Assembly (NCBI RefSeq): GCF_017104965.1
Contig: NZ_JAAGPR010000006.1
Coordinates: 372,001-436,000, forward strand
Source of the DNA: Paraburkholderia sp. Ac-20340
GTDB taxonomy: Bacteria > Pseudomonadota > Gammaproteobacteria > Burkholderiales > Burkholderiaceae
Length of the DNA stretch: 64,000 nucleotides
Direction of reading: 5' to 3'
Positions 52,620 to 61,663 of this stretch are shown in pieces (position 1 is the stretch's first letter; the number at the start of each line of letters is the position of its first letter). The position numbers and the translations under genes are program-made. The notes below the pieces were generated by a model. It was given only the letters and a program-made list of their open reading frames with translations, ran no database searches and had not been told where the DNA came from.

Positions 52620-53828
52620 TTAAATGGCACCCTGCAGGCAGGTCTTTTCGCTCCAGCCATAGAGCCACTGCACCGCGTCGTAGAACTGCTCCTGGGTTCG
52701 TCCGACCCACAACGAGTTGCGCACGAGCCGCTCGACGCCCTTCGCGTGATAGATGCGGCCCATTTCGCGCGCCGAATACAGCACGCGCGCAGCGCGCGGA
52801 ATGCGGGCCTTCTCGTAGATCGCGAACGTCTTTTCGAAGTCGCCGTTTGCCGCCTCGTAAGCCGCGCCCAGCGCGACCGCGTCCTCGAGCGCCTGGCAGG
52901 CACCCTGGGCGATATATTGCGTCATCGGATGCGCGGCGTCGCCGAGCAGCGTGGCGCGGCCGAAGCTCCAGCGCTCGACCGGATCACGGTCGGCGGTTGC
53001 CCAGCGCCGCCACGAAGTCGGACGATCGAGCATCTGGCGCGGCTTCGCATGCACGCCTTCGAAATACGACAGCACTTCTTCCTTGCTGCCGTCGTGCACG
53101 CCCCACACTTCCTGCTCGCGGCTATGGAAGGTGACGACGAGGTTGTACTGACGCCCGCCGCGCAGCGGATAGTGCACCAGATGGCAATGCGGACCGGCCC
53201 ACACTACCGGAGCGTTGATGCGCAGATCCTCGGGCATATTGTCCGTTTCCACCACGGCGCGATAGACCACGTGGCCCGTCACGCGCGCATCGTCGCCGAT
53301 CAGCTTCGCGCGGATCGCCGATTTCACGCCATCGCAGCCAATCACGGCATCGGCGCGATAACGCTCGCCGTGCTGGTCGGTCAGCGTCACGCCGCTTTCG
53401 TCCTGTTCCAGCGTCTGCACCTGCGTGCTGGTGCGGAACTGGATCAGCGGATTGCCCTGCACCGCTTCGAGAATCGACAAATGGATATCCGCGCGATGAA
53501 TCACCGCATACGGATTGCCGAATCGCTCGCGAAAGCGCTCGCCGGTTTCCACACGCGCGACTTCGCTCGCATCGGTGGCGTCCATCAGATTGAGCCAGTC
53601 GGTGTAGACCGCGCGCGTGCGCGCCGCTTCGCCCGCACCCAGTGCATCGAGCGCATGGAAGGCGTTAGGCCCGAGCTGAATGCCCGCGCCAATCTCGCCG
53701 ATCTTCTCGGCCTGTTCCAGCAGCAACACCCGCACGTTGCGGCGAGCCAGCGCAAGCGCCGCTGCCAGTCCGCCAATGCCGCCGCCAACCACGATCACGC
53801 GCGGTCCGGTTTGATTCGTTGTACTCAT
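52620..53828 (-). CDS. 3-hydroxybenzoate 6-hydroxylase (FAD monooxygenase)
   Basis: NADH-dependent flavin monooxygenase that makes gentisate from 3-hydroxybenzoate. The 402 residues (ATG at 53828, GGAG ribosome site) hold G-G-G-I-G-G (about 15-20), the D-G motif G-C-D-G-V-K-S-A-I-R and the G-D motif L-L-G-D-A-A-H-P-M. It is the last gene of the operon with gentisate dioxygenase, fumarylpyruvate hydrolase and maleylpyruvate isomerase, which supports a NagX/MhbM/XlnD-type role rather than salicylate 1-hydroxylase. Confidence 0.9.
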   Translation of the reverse strand: MSTTNQTGPRVIVVGGGIGGLAAALALARRNVRVLLLEQAEKIGEIGAGIQLGPNAFHALDALGAGEAARTRAVYTDWLNLMDATDASEVARVETGERFRERFGNPYAVIHRADIHLSILEAVQGNPLIQFRTSTQVQTLEQDESGVTLTDQHGERYRADAVIGCDGVKSAIRAKLIGDDARVTGHVVYRAVVETDNMPEDLRINAPVVWAGPHCHLVHYPLRGGRQYNLVVTFHSREQEVWGVHDGSKEEVLSYFEGVHAKPRQMLDRPTSWRRWATADRDPVERWSFGRATLLGDAAHPMTQYIAQGACQALEDAVALGAAYEAANGDFEKTFAIYEKARIPRAARVLYSAREMGRIYHAKGVERLVRNSLWVGRTQEQFYDAVQWLYGWSEKTCLQGAI

Positions 53829-53851
53829 GGTAAATGTCTCCTCTGACCGGA

Positions 53852-54514
53852 TCACGCAATATAGTCGGGTTGCCGTTGCGGCTGCGCCTGCATAAAGGCC
53901 GCATGCGTCTGCGCATGCTCATACACCGCCATCGCACGCGGATACGCCGCGAGATCGCAGCCGAACCGCAAGGCGTTGCCGATCTGCGGAATCAGGCAGC
54001 AATCGGCCAGTGTCGGCTGCGCGCCGAAGCACCACGGGCCTTCGCTGCGCGCACGCACGAGCAGACGCTCGACGCCCGCCATGCCCTCCGCGATCCAGTG
54101 GCGATACCACGCATCCTTTTGCTCAGCCGTAACTTTCAGCACATCCTGCAGATAACGCAGCACACGCAGATTGTTGACCGGGTGAATATCGCAGGCGATC
54201 AGATCGGCGAATTCGAGCACGCGTGCGCGTTGTTGCGCGTCGGCGGGAATCAGACGGGGCTCGGGATGCTGCGCGTCGAGCCAGTCGATCATTGCCAGCG
54301 ACTGCCCGAGCGGGCCGCCTTCGAGCGCCGCATCGGCCAGCGCCGGCACGGCCGCCGAGGCATTCACTTCGTTCACGTACTGCGACTCGCGATGCGCGAG
54401 CGTACGGATATTCACCGGCAGCGTGGCGTAGTCGAGGCCCTTGAGCGCGAGCGCAATGCGCACGCGCCAGGACGTCGAGCTATTGAAAAAACTGTAAAGC
54501 TCCACGATCGACAC
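53852..54514 (-). CDS. nagL: Maleylpyruvate isomerase, zeta-class GST
   Basis: Glutathione-dependent isomerase that converts maleylpyruvate into fumarylpyruvate. The 220-residue zeta-class fold shows the thiol-activating S-S-T-S-W-R-V-R motif at about 12-19 and Q-S-L-A-M-I-D-W-L-D-A-Q-H-P. The start is a GTG at 54514, 10 bases after the hydrolase stop, with only a weak ribosome site. Maleylacetoacetate isomerase is the close alternative, but the operon points to the gentisate pathway. Confidence 0.91.
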   Translation of the reverse strand: MSIVELYSFFNSSTSWRVRIALALKGLDYATLPVNIRTLAHRESQYVNEVNASAAVPALADAALEGGPLGQSLAMIDWLDAQHPEPRLIPADAQQRARVLEFADLIACDIHPVNNLRVLRYLQDVLKVTAEQKDAWYRHWIAEGMAGVERLLVRARSEGPWCFGAQPTLADCCLIPQIGNALRFGCDLAAYPRAMAVYEHAQTHAAFMQAQPQRQPDYIA

Positions 54515-54524
54515 TCCCGCTGCT

Positions 54525-55223
54525 TCAGACCACGCGCACGCTGAGTTCGCCCAGACGCTCGACGCCCACCTTCATCGTCTCGCCGGCCTTCACCGGGCCC
54601 ACGCCTTCGGGCGTACCCGTGAAAATCACATCGCCCGGTTCGAGGCGGAAGAACTTCGACAGATACGCCACCGTTTCCGCCACCGACCAGATCAGATGCG
54701 ACACATCGCTTTTCTGTTTCGTTGCGCCATCGACGCTCAGCCAGAGACCGGCTTGCTCGAAGTGACCGGTTTCGCTCGCGCGATGGATCGGACCCATCGG
54801 CGCGGAGCGGTCGAAGGCCTTGCCGATTTCCCACGGACGGCCCATCTCGCGCATTTTCATCTGCAAATCGCGGCGCGTCATATCGAGGCCGACTGCATAA
54901 CCCCACACATAATCGAGCGCGTCGTCGACCTCGATATCCGCACCGCTCTTGCCGATCACGGCCACGAGTTCGGCTTCGTAGTGATAGTTCGTGGTCTGCG
55001 CCGGATACGCGATGTCGAGCGTTTCGTCATAGGCCACCGGCACGATCGAATCGCCCGGCTTGCAGAAGAAGAACGGCGGTTCGCGGTCGGGATCGAAGCC
55101 CATTTCGCGCGCATGTGCGGCGTAATTGCGGCCCACGCAATAAACGCGGCGCACGGCAAATTGATCATTCGAACCGGCGACGGGAACGGCAACAGGTGCC
55201 TCGGGAGTAAAGACGAATGCCAT
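54525..55223 (-). CDS. nagK: Fumarylpyruvate hydrolase (FAH family)
   Basis: Splits fumarylpyruvate into fumarate and pyruvate. The 232-residue FAH-family protein has the metal-binding set in H-Y-E-A-E-L-V-A-V-I and the G-L-D-M-T-R-R-D segment, plus the closing G-D-V-I-F-T-G-T-P-E-G-V-G-P. The early motif V-G-R-N-Y-A-A-H-A-R-E-M is typical. It lies 33 bases after gentisate dioxygenase and 10 before the isomerase. Confidence 0.94.
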   Translation of the reverse strand: MAFVFTPEAPVAVPVAGSNDQFAVRRVYCVGRNYAAHAREMGFDPDREPPFFFCKPGDSIVPVAYDETLDIAYPAQTTNYHYEAELVAVIGKSGADIEVDDALDYVWGYAVGLDMTRRDLQMKMREMGRPWEIGKAFDRSAPMGPIHRASETGHFEQAGLWLSVDGATKQKSDVSHLIWSVAETVAYLSKFFRLEPGDVIFTGTPEGVGPVKAGETMKVGVERLGELSVRVV

Positions 55224-55256
55224 GATTCTCTGGATGCTCTCTGAAAAGGAATGGGA

Positions 55257-56300
55257 TCAGCTACGCGCTTCGCGCAGCAGATTCAATGCGGCCATCACGG
55301 GACGGTCCGAATAGCTGAACAGCACGCTGTCGGCATCGGCGTCGAGTCGGACCGGCGCCCACGACGGCGCGACGAAAACATCGTGCGGCGCGAATTCGAA
55401 TGCCTTGTCGCCGATATGCGCGGTGCCCTGCCCTTCGACCACGCAACAGACGGTGGCGTCGGTGCTGCGGTAAGTGCGGCCGCGAAAACCCTGCGGCAGA
55501 AACTGCATGAAGGTGGCGATGGTGGGCATCGGCCAGCCGCCGGTGGCCGGGTTCACGTAGCGCAGCTTCACGCCGTCCCATTCGTCGAGATCGCCGTGAC
55601 GATACAGCGTGTCCAGCGCCTCGCGGCTGCGTTCATACGGATAACTAAAGATTGGCGAAGTCGGGTCACTTACCTTATGACGCACCGGCAGCATATTGCT
55701 GCCGTAACGCGCGAAGCTGTCGCCTTCGGGGCGCGTGACCGGCTGGGTGTCTTCGGGGAAATTCTCGGCGAAACTCGCGTCGAGATGCGCAACCAGCGGA
55801 ATATCCAGACCGTCGAGCCAGATCACCGGCTCGCCGCCATCGTCGAGCGACGGATTGCCGTGGTCGTGCCACGTCCACGAAGGCGTGATGATGAAATCGC
55901 CCGGATGCATGGTGGTGCGCTCGCCGTTCACAGCCGTCCACGCGCCCTTGCCTTCGACGATAAAGCGCAGCGCCGACTGCGTATGCCGATGACTCGGAGC
56001 GATTTCGCCGGGCAGGATCAGTTGCAGGCCCGCGTAGAGATTCGGCGTCACGGCCGATTTGCCGGGCAGGCCCGGATTCTCCATCACCAGCACGCGGCGC
56101 ACGGCTTCGGCCGCGCTGATCACGGAACCGGCCTGCATCACCAGTTCGCGGATCTGCGCGTATCGCCAGTGAGCGGGCTGCGCCTTGGGATGCGGCGACG
56201 CCGAAACGAGCGTGTGCAGCGACTCCCACAGCGGCGAGAGTTGCTGGCGAGCGATGCGCTCGTAGTAGGCGGCGCGGGATTCGTTTTGAACCGTCGACAT
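55257..56300 (-). CDS. gtdA: Gentisate 1,2-dioxygenase
   Basis: Fe(II) ring-cleaving enzyme that opens gentisate to maleylpyruvate. It is a 347-residue bicupin. The N-terminal cupin holds the iron ligands His104 and His106 (S-H-R-H-T) and His145 (W-H-D-H). The C-terminal cupin (A-H-I-G-D-K, then W-A-P-V-R) has lost most ligands, as is normal. AAGGAG ribosome site before the ATG at 56300. First gene of the minus-strand gentisate operon and divergent from a LysR regulator. Confidence 0.95.
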   Translation of the reverse strand: MSTVQNESRAAYYERIARQQLSPLWESLHTLVSASPHPKAQPAHWRYAQIRELVMQAGSVISAAEAVRRVLVMENPGLPGKSAVTPNLYAGLQLILPGEIAPSHRHTQSALRFIVEGKGAWTAVNGERTTMHPGDFIITPSWTWHDHGNPSLDDGGEPVIWLDGLDIPLVAHLDASFAENFPEDTQPVTRPEGDSFARYGSNMLPVRHKVSDPTSPIFSYPYERSREALDTLYRHGDLDEWDGVKLRYVNPATGGWPMPTIATFMQFLPQGFRGRTYRSTDATVCCVVEGQGTAHIGDKAFEFAPHDVFVAPSWAPVRLDADADSVLFSYSDRPVMAALNLLREARS

Positions 56301-56461
56301 CGGTGTCTCCTTTTTTTGGCGGCGCGCGGCGCGCTTGTGAGTGCTGCGCGCGGCCGGATTCGATCTGCAACGAGTGAATTTATAGGCCTGCGAGGCATAC
56401 CCTGTAAAATGACAAATTCATCTCATCCATATAGTTCTTGATATACCTTGGAGCGCGCGTC
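56301..56461. promoter_or_regulatory. Divergent gentisate operon / LysR promoter region
   Basis: About 161 bases between the divergent starts, AT-richer in the right half, with GAATTT and AAATTC half-sites that may belong to a LysR site. I could not fix the boxes. Confidence 0.4.
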
Positions 56462-57523
56462 ATGACGGACTGGACTCATCGGCTGCGGTTACGGCATCTG
56501 GAATTGCTGCTCAAAGTCGGCGAAACCGGCAATCTGAGCCAGTCGGCGGCGGCACTCAACACCACGCAGCCGGCGCTGTCGAAATGGCTCAAGGAACTGG
56601 AGGAAGACATCGGCCTGCCGCTGTTCGAGCGGCACGCGCGCGGGCTGCGGCCCACGTCCTATGGCGAGGCGTTGATCGCGCACGCGCGCCGGATCGCCGG
56701 GCATCTGGATAGCGCGCGCGACGACCTGGCCGCGCAGCGCGACGGCGGCAGCGGGCTGGTGGCGATCGGTACATCGGGGGTGTCGGCGGCGGATACCGTG
56801 CCGATGGCGGTCGCGCGACTCGTGAAAGACCTGCCGCGCGCGCAGGTGCGCCTTGTCGAAAGCACCATGAATCTGATGATGCCGCAGCTCATGCGCGGCG
56901 AACTCGACATCGTGGTCGGGCGCACCTCCAGCGAGGCCATCGATCCGCTGCTGCAGGGCGAAGTGCTGTACCGCGAGCGCATCAACTTCGTTTGCGGGCT
57001 GGAGCATCCGCTCGCCGCGCGCGAGTCGATCGACTGGGACGATGCGTTTGCGTATCCGTGGATCATCTGGCCCGAGGGCACGCCGGTGCGCAAGGCGCTG
57101 GAAACGGCGCTCGCGGCGGCCGGGCGCGGCCTGCCGCGACATTGCGTGGAATCGAATTCGTCGATCCTCAACGTCACGCTGCTCAATCAGACGGCGCTAC
57201 TGGGCGTGGCGTCGCATCGCGCGGCCATGCGTTTTGCGCGGCTCAACGCGCTGCATGTCCTGCCGATGCGGCTGACGGGTTTTGGATCGGTGTCGATGTA
57301 CTGGCGCGCGGACAGCGCGAACCGCGTGGCCGTGGCGCTTGCGCTGACGCATTTGCGTGCGTGCGCACGCATCGGCGTGGAAGGCGAGGAGGAGTGGAAC
57401 GAGGAGGAAGACGAAGACCGGCTCGCAGCGGCGGCGCATGCAAGGAAAGCACCGCGCAAAGCGGCGAGCAAGGCAGCAGCAAACAACCGCACCAACAAAC
57501 GGGCAAGCGCATCAAGTCGATGA
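56462..57523 (+). CDS. LysR-family regulator with charged C-terminal tail
   Basis: A 353-residue LTTR, probable activator of the divergent gentisate operon. The winged helix (about 8-68) has N-L-S-Q-S-A-A-A-L-N-T-T-Q-P-A-L-S-K-W-L-K-E-L-E. The effector domain ends near residue 300. The remaining tail is unusual: a Glu/Asp-rich run (E-E-E-W-N-E-E-E-D-E-D) and then a Lys/Ala/Arg-rich, histone-like end. Start ATG at 56462 with a GGAG site; the longer frame begins with TTG at 56438. Confidence 0.9.
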   Translation: MTDWTHRLRLRHLELLLKVGETGNLSQSAAALNTTQPALSKWLKELEEDIGLPLFERHARGLRPTSYGEALIAHARRIAGHLDSARDDLAAQRDGGSGLVAIGTSGVSAADTVPMAVARLVKDLPRAQVRLVESTMNLMMPQLMRGELDIVVGRTSSEAIDPLLQGEVLYRERINFVCGLEHPLAARESIDWDDAFAYPWIIWPEGTPVRKALETALAAAGRGLPRHCVESNSSILNVTLLNQTALLGVASHRAAMRFARLNALHVLPMRLTGFGSVSMYWRADSANRVAVALALTHLRACARIGVEGEEEWNEEEDEDRLAAAAHARKAPRKAASKAAANNRTNKRASASSR

Positions 57524-57542
57524 CGCGCTCGCCCGGAAGCGC

Positions 57543-58631
57543 TTAAAGCATCGGCGTGAGTTTCTGGACCTGCTGCGCGAAATGTTCCTTGTCGGCGCCG
57601 TCGAGCGCGGTACGCACGGGCAGATCGACCGTCAGCGGGTCTTGCGGCACGTTATCCACGTGCACTTCGTAATGCAGATGCGGCCCGGTCGCCCAGCCGG
57701 TCTTGCCGACATAGCCGATCACCTGGCCCTGCTTCACCTGCGCGCCCGCACGCAGCGACTTCGCGAAACGCGAAAGATGCGCGAAAGTCGTCGAGTACTC
57801 GCCGAAGTTCTTGATCTTGATGACGCGGCCATAGCCCAGTTCCCAGCCCGCGAACGTCACCGTGCCTTGCGCCGTGGCGTGGATCGGCGTGCCGATGGGC
57901 GCCGCGAGATCGACGCCTTCGTGCGCCGCCCAGCGGTGCGTGACCGGATCCAGGCGCTCCGGCGAAAATTCCGACGAAACGCGCGTGAAGTTCACGGGAT
58001 AACGCAGGAAGGTCGGCGCGGCCGGGCGGCCGTCGGCGCGATAGTAGAACGCCTTGCCGTCCAGATTGCGGTAGAGGAACAGGTCGTGCGATTCCTTGCC
58101 CGTGGAGATGCGCATGGCGACGGGCGTGGCGTCGGCGTTCGCTGCGCTGCCAGTCGTTGCATCCGCAACCGTCGCGGCCGACGCCGAAGACGCCGCAGCA
58201 GCCGAAGCCGCCACCTGAGTCGTGCCGTTGCGGAACACGAAGCGCACTTCGCTGCCCGGACGCAGATCGTGACGGAAGTCGATCCGCCCTTCCAGCGCGT
58301 GCGCGAGCTTCGCGGTGATCGCGGCGTTGATGCCCATCTGATCGGCGGCTTCGGAGAAGCTGTGCTTGACCTGCACGGTTTCGACCCGGTACGCGGGCAC
58401 GGCGGGTTGCACGACGGGAGCCGGCGCGGGAGTGGGAAGCTGAGCGACTGCGGGCACTGAGGCGCGGCGGGCGGCTTGCTCGGGCATGTCGTCGGATGCA
58501 TGCAGCGAAACATCGTCGCCTGGCTTTGGCAACTGGTGCGAAAGCCATGCTGTGCAGACCGTGCTGAGAGCGGCCACGATGAACGCCTTGCCCGCGACTC
58601 CCGAAGATGTCGTCGATACGAGCTTGGGCAT
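57543..58631 (-). CDS. M23-family peptidase (LytM/NlpD type), cell-wall
   Basis: A 362-residue zinc metallopeptidase for peptidoglycan cross-links. An N-terminal helix (about 12-30) anchors or exports it; a Pro/Ala linker and a central OapA/LysM-like region follow, interrupted by an Ala/Ser run near 140-170. The catalytic domain (about 235-330) has both zinc motifs, H-E-G-V-D and H-L-H-Y-E-V-H, intact. Stand-alone cell-wall remodelling enzyme; convergent with the LysR gene. Confidence 0.93.
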   Translation of the reverse strand: MPKLVSTTSSGVAGKAFIVAALSTVCTAWLSHQLPKPGDDVSLHASDDMPEQAARRASVPAVAQLPTPAPAPVVQPAVPAYRVETVQVKHSFSEAADQMGINAAITAKLAHALEGRIDFRHDLRPGSEVRFVFRNGTTQVAASAAAASSASAATVADATTGSAANADATPVAMRISTGKESHDLFLYRNLDGKAFYYRADGRPAAPTFLRYPVNFTRVSSEFSPERLDPVTHRWAAHEGVDLAAPIGTPIHATAQGTVTFAGWELGYGRVIKIKNFGEYSTTFAHLSRFAKSLRAGAQVKQGQVIGYVGKTGWATGPHLHYEVHVDNVPQDPLTVDLPVRTALDGADKEHFAQQVQKLTPML

Positions 58632-58926
58632 CTACTGGGTACGGATTACTGGCAGAAAACCGCGCGATGCGCCGTTTTCGGGGAGACATCGACGCCGTTG
58701 CAGCGACGATGAACGAAGGCACCGAGACTAACGGACGATTCTTAAGCGAAACTTAAAAAACTGTCAAAAGCGTTGAATCCCTGTTTTTAACGGATCGATC
58801 GCGGCAATTTACAGAGGAATCGTGAATTTTGCTGCAACCCCTTCGATCTTCGCTATGCCAGCGGCATCGCAAGCGGGTCCGCCCTTCGGTCGAACGCCTC
58901 CGAACACCCGCCACGCCACATTTTTA

Positions 58927-58945
58927 AATAAGAATGATTCTCATT
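58927..58945 (+). promoter_or_regulatory. Fur-box-like iron operator
   Basis: AATAAGAATGATTCTCATT, a 19-base near-palindrome close to the E. coli-type Fur consensus. It ends two bases before the -35 box of the following promoter, so Fur bound here should block transcription when iron is plentiful. Fur control of siderophore genes is well established; that this is a functional box is inference. Confidence 0.72.
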
Positions 58946-58947
58946 TC

Positions 58948-58976
58948 TTGACGGACGTAATGGGGCGCAATATTAT
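58948..58976 (+). promoter_or_regulatory. Strong sigma70 promoter of the NRPS operon
   Basis: TTGACG (58948-58953), 17-base spacer, TATTAT (58971-58976): 5/6 matches in both boxes at optimal spacing. Directly downstream of the Fur-like site. Confidence 0.75.
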
Positions 58977-58990
58977 TCTGACCATTCCAA

Positions 58991-59011
58991 AGACGTCGCC
59001 ATTTGACGTCT
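58991..59011 (+). other. Leader inverted repeat
   Basis: AGACGTC (58991-58997), 7-base spacer, GACGTCT (59005-59011), perfect 7-bp arms, just after the predicted transcription start. It may be an RNA hairpin or an additional operator. Confidence 0.5.
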
Positions 59012-59144
59012 ACCTGGCGCCTAACGTCGTCATTGTCAGCTATTCGTAATGTTCGCGGATCGAGCGCCGAAGCCATGCTGCCTTCCCCACGGATCGCAGC
59101 CGCAGGCTCACCCTCGATAAGCACTGCTATGGAGATTCAAGAAA

Positions 59145-59375
59145 ATGAGTTGGGGCGACGAAAGCACAGTTTATGACGTAGTCATCAACGGCGAAGAGCA
59201 GTACTCGATCTGGCCGACCTACAAGGCCATGCCGGCCGGCTGGCGCGCCACCGGCAAGCAGGGCAGCAAGGCCGATTGCCTCGCGCACATCGACGAAGTC
59301 TGGGTCGACATGCGCCCGCTTTCGCTGCGTCAGGCGATGGACGAAGCCGATCAAGCCGCCACCGCCGCGCGCTGA
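59145..59375 (+). CDS. MbtH-like protein
   Basis: A 76-residue MbtH-like chaperone that binds and activates NRPS adenylation domains. The conserved pattern is complete: Q-Y-S-I-W-P (about 20-25), [23 protein letters not shown]. It lies downstream of the Fur-like site and 10 bases ahead of the thioesterase, so it is probably the first gene of the NRPS operon. GGAG site about 11 bases before the ATG. Confidence 0.96.
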   Translation: MSWGDESTVYDVVINGEEQYSIWPTYKAMPAGWRATGKQGSKADCLAHIDEVWVDMRPLSLRQAMDEADQAATAAR

Positions 59376-59385
59376 CGAGCCACGC

Positions 59386-60150
59386 ATGCAACCCATTCGA
59401 CTGTTCTGTCTGCCCTATGCGGGCGGCGCGGCGCATATCTATCGCGACTGGCCGCGCGACGTGCCGGCATGGCTCACGGTTACGCCGCTCCATCTGCCGG
59501 GGCGCGGCCTGCGCCTGCGCGATCCGCTCGAACCGCGCTGGGATCGTTTGATCGACGATCTGGCTGGCAGCATCGTCGCTTCGCTGGGTCACGCTTCAGA
59601 CAGCCCTTTCGCGCTGTATGGCCATAGCCTGGGCGGCCTGATCGCGTTCGAACTCGCTCATGCACTGCGCGAGCGCATCGGCCGCGAACCGGTATGGCTC
59701 GGCATTGGCGGCTGTCCCGCGCCGGCTTTTCAGACAGTCGAAAACGCATGGCTCACCTGCCCCGAGCAGACCGTGATCGCCGAACTCGAACGCTTCGGCC
59801 AGACCTCGCCGGAGTTGCTGGCCAATCGCGAGTTCGTCGAGATGATCCTGCCGGTGGTACGCAACGATTTTCATCTGTACGGCACCTGGCGCGCCCGGCC
59901 GCGCGCGCCGCTTGCCGGAGCGCTGCATGTATTCGGCGGCCGCACCGATCCGGCGACGCAAGATCTCGCGTCGCTCGACGGCTGGCGTAGCGAAACGTTT
60001 GGCGCCTTCGAGCGCAGTCTGTTCGACGGCGGTCATTTCTTTATCGACGCCCAGCGTCGCGCGCTGCTCGACACCATCACCAGTTCGCTCAACCTGATCG
60101 GTTTGCTCAGGTCGCGGCGGGACCGGATCGAGCAGCCCTTCCCGGCTTGA
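59386..60150 (+). CDS. Type II thioesterase (GrsT-like), NRPS editing
   Basis: A 254-residue alpha/beta hydrolase that clears wrongly loaded carrier proteins in NRPS or PKS lines. The catalytic Ser81 is in G-H-S-L-G-G, with the Asp in G-R-T-D-P and the His in D-G-G-H-F-F. The N-terminal L-F-C-L-P-Y-A-G-G-A-A segment is typical of the group. Ten bases after MbtH; common neighbour in siderophore clusters. Confidence 0.94.
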   Translation: MQPIRLFCLPYAGGAAHIYRDWPRDVPAWLTVTPLHLPGRGLRLRDPLEPRWDRLIDDLAGSIVASLGHASDSPFALYGHSLGGLIAFELAHALRERIGREPVWLGIGGCPAPAFQTVENAWLTCPEQTVIAELERFGQTSPELLANREFVEMILPVVRNDFHLYGTWRARPRAPLAGALHVFGGRTDPATQDLASLDGWRSETFGAFERSLFDGGHFFIDAQRRALLDTITSSLNLIGLLRSRRDRIEQPFPA

Positions 60151-60217
60151 ACTGACGGACCGGCGGCGCATCGCGGACAGCGACGCCGGCCTCTCTCATT
60201 CATAGGATTCCTCTCCA

Positions 60218-61663
60218 ATGAACACCAGCGCCTTTCCTCCCCTGTTCGATTTTTCCGCGCAATTGCCGGAGCGTGACAGTTTCATGCAACTGCTGCGCGA
60301 ATTCGCCGCCACCGACGCGTTTCGCAGCGCGACCGTGGACGAACTCGTGCTCGACGGCGACTTCTTCCGCCGTCCGCTGCGCCCCGAGGATTTCAGCTTC
60401 CTCCAGTACCGCAAGCCCGTGCGCGCCGATAACGTGAGCCGCCTGCCGTCGCTCGCGACCAACCGCACGCTGCTGACCATCAACGAACTCGACATCGCCC
60501 GCGCGCCCGGCGCCGACGCCACCGCGCAACGCCACTGGCAGGCGTTCTACTCGGCCAAACCGCGCCTGCTGGGCGCGCAGATGGTGCCGTATCTGGAAGC
60601 CTACGCGTTCGACTATCTCGGCAACGAAGCCCAGCCCGGCGAAGATGCGCAAACGATTGGCGCCCGCCTGCGCGCCGTGATCGACGACGAAATGGCGGCC
60701 TGGTCGAATCATTTCGACATGCTGATGAAACGCGACTTCCTCGAAAACGGTCTGCGTTTCATCATGATCCAGCGCTGGGCGACGCTCACCACGCGCCGCA
60801 CCGCGCTCGAACGCGCGCGCGCCTCGCAGTATTTCGACTGGCTCGAACCGACCGCGCAGCCCAGCCTCGCCAGCAAGCTCCCGGACGACACCACCTTCGC
60901 CCGCATCGCCCGCATGTGCGGCGTGACCGCGCCCACGCATTCGTACTGGCAGTTCTATCTGCCGACCACGCTGCAGCGCTGCAACCTGCTCTACGCGCTC
61001 GGCTCGCGCCCGGACCGCGCGTTCGCGCTCGCCGGCGCGGCCTTCGTGGCCGAAGCCGAACATCTCGCCTTTGGCGCCGCGCTGCTGCGGGCCTGCGCGC
61101 ATATCGCGCCGGACGCCGCCGCCCAGACGGACTTCGACGCGCTGAGCACGCAGTTGCAGCGCCGCTTCGCCCAGGCCATCGACACGCTGGTCGAACATCA
61201 CGGCGCGGCGGCGCTGCATACGTTCGCGCAAGGCGTGGCCGGTGCGCAACTGCTGGGCGCGCGCGCTCGCTGGGACCTGGGCGAACAGCTCAGCTGGCTC
61301 TCGCAGATCGACACGTATATGAATTACGCGCGCCAGATTCACGACCGCATCGAGCGCGACTTCCCGGATATCGATCGCGATACCTTCGTCGAGCCGCAGG
61401 AAATGTGCTCGACCACGCACGTGCATAACGAGCATCGTCTGGTCGTGATCGAAAGCGGCGACATGATCTTCTGGGGCAACCTCGGCATGCAGTTGAAGAT
61501 GCATCCGGGCGATATGGTGCTGATCCCCGACGGCCGCCTGCACGGCTCGACCGTCGTATCGGATTCGTGCACCTACCACCAGCCGATCATTCCCAACGAG
61601 TGGATCGCCGACCTCAAGCCCGTGCCGCAACGCGCGCGCGAAGCCGTGGCCACGCCGGGCTGA
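60218..61663 (+). CDS. SznF-like protein with C-terminal cupin, probable N-N bond-forming enzyme
   Basis: A 481-residue protein whose C-terminal cupin (about 395-455) has iron ligands His401, His403 and His442 (T-H-V-H-N-E-H, then G-R-L-H-G-S). The spacing, the total length and the region around it match my memory of SznF, the streptozotocin N-nitrosourea synthase, whose cupin makes the N-N bond. SznF's central part is a heme-oxygenase-like diiron domain that hydroxylates arginine nitrogen. Here I do not see the expected set of Glu/His/Asp ligands at matching positions, so this half may be structural. The pair with the next gene resembles the arginine-to-graminine pair of diazeniumdiolate siderophores. 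Product assignment is inference. Confidence 0.8.
   Translation: MNTSAFPPLFDFSAQLPERDSFMQLLREFAATDAFRSATVDELVLDGDFFRRPLRPEDFSFLQYRKPVRADNVSRLPSLATNRTLLTINELDIARAPGADATAQRHWQAFYSAKPRLLGAQMVPYLEAYAFDYLGNEAQPGEDAQTIGARLRAVIDDEMAAWSNHFDMLMKRDFLENGLRFIMIQRWATLTTRRTALERARASQYFDWLEPTAQPSLASKLPDDTTFARIARMCGVTAPTHSYWQFYLPTTLQRCNLLYALGSRPDRAFALAGAAFVAEAEHLAFGAALLRACAHIAPDAAAQTDFDALSTQLQRRFAQAIDTLVEHHGAAALHTFAQGVAGAQLLGARARWDLGEQLSWLSQIDTYMNYARQIHDRIERDFPDIDRDTFVEPQEMCSTTHVHNEHRLVVIESGDMIFWGNLGMQLKMHPGDMVLIPDGRLHGSTVVSDSCTYHQPIIPNEWIADLKPVPQRAREAVATPG

Larger units (their letters stand above)
58632..59144. promoter_or_regulatory. Divergent region, M23 peptidase / siderophore NRPS genes
   Basis: About 513 bases. 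The left half holds the peptidase promoter and an AT-rich patch around 58740-58790. The right half holds the Fur-box-like site, a strong promoter and a leader hairpin, described separately, with a 5' leader of about 160 bases before the MbtH gene. Confidence 0.6.
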
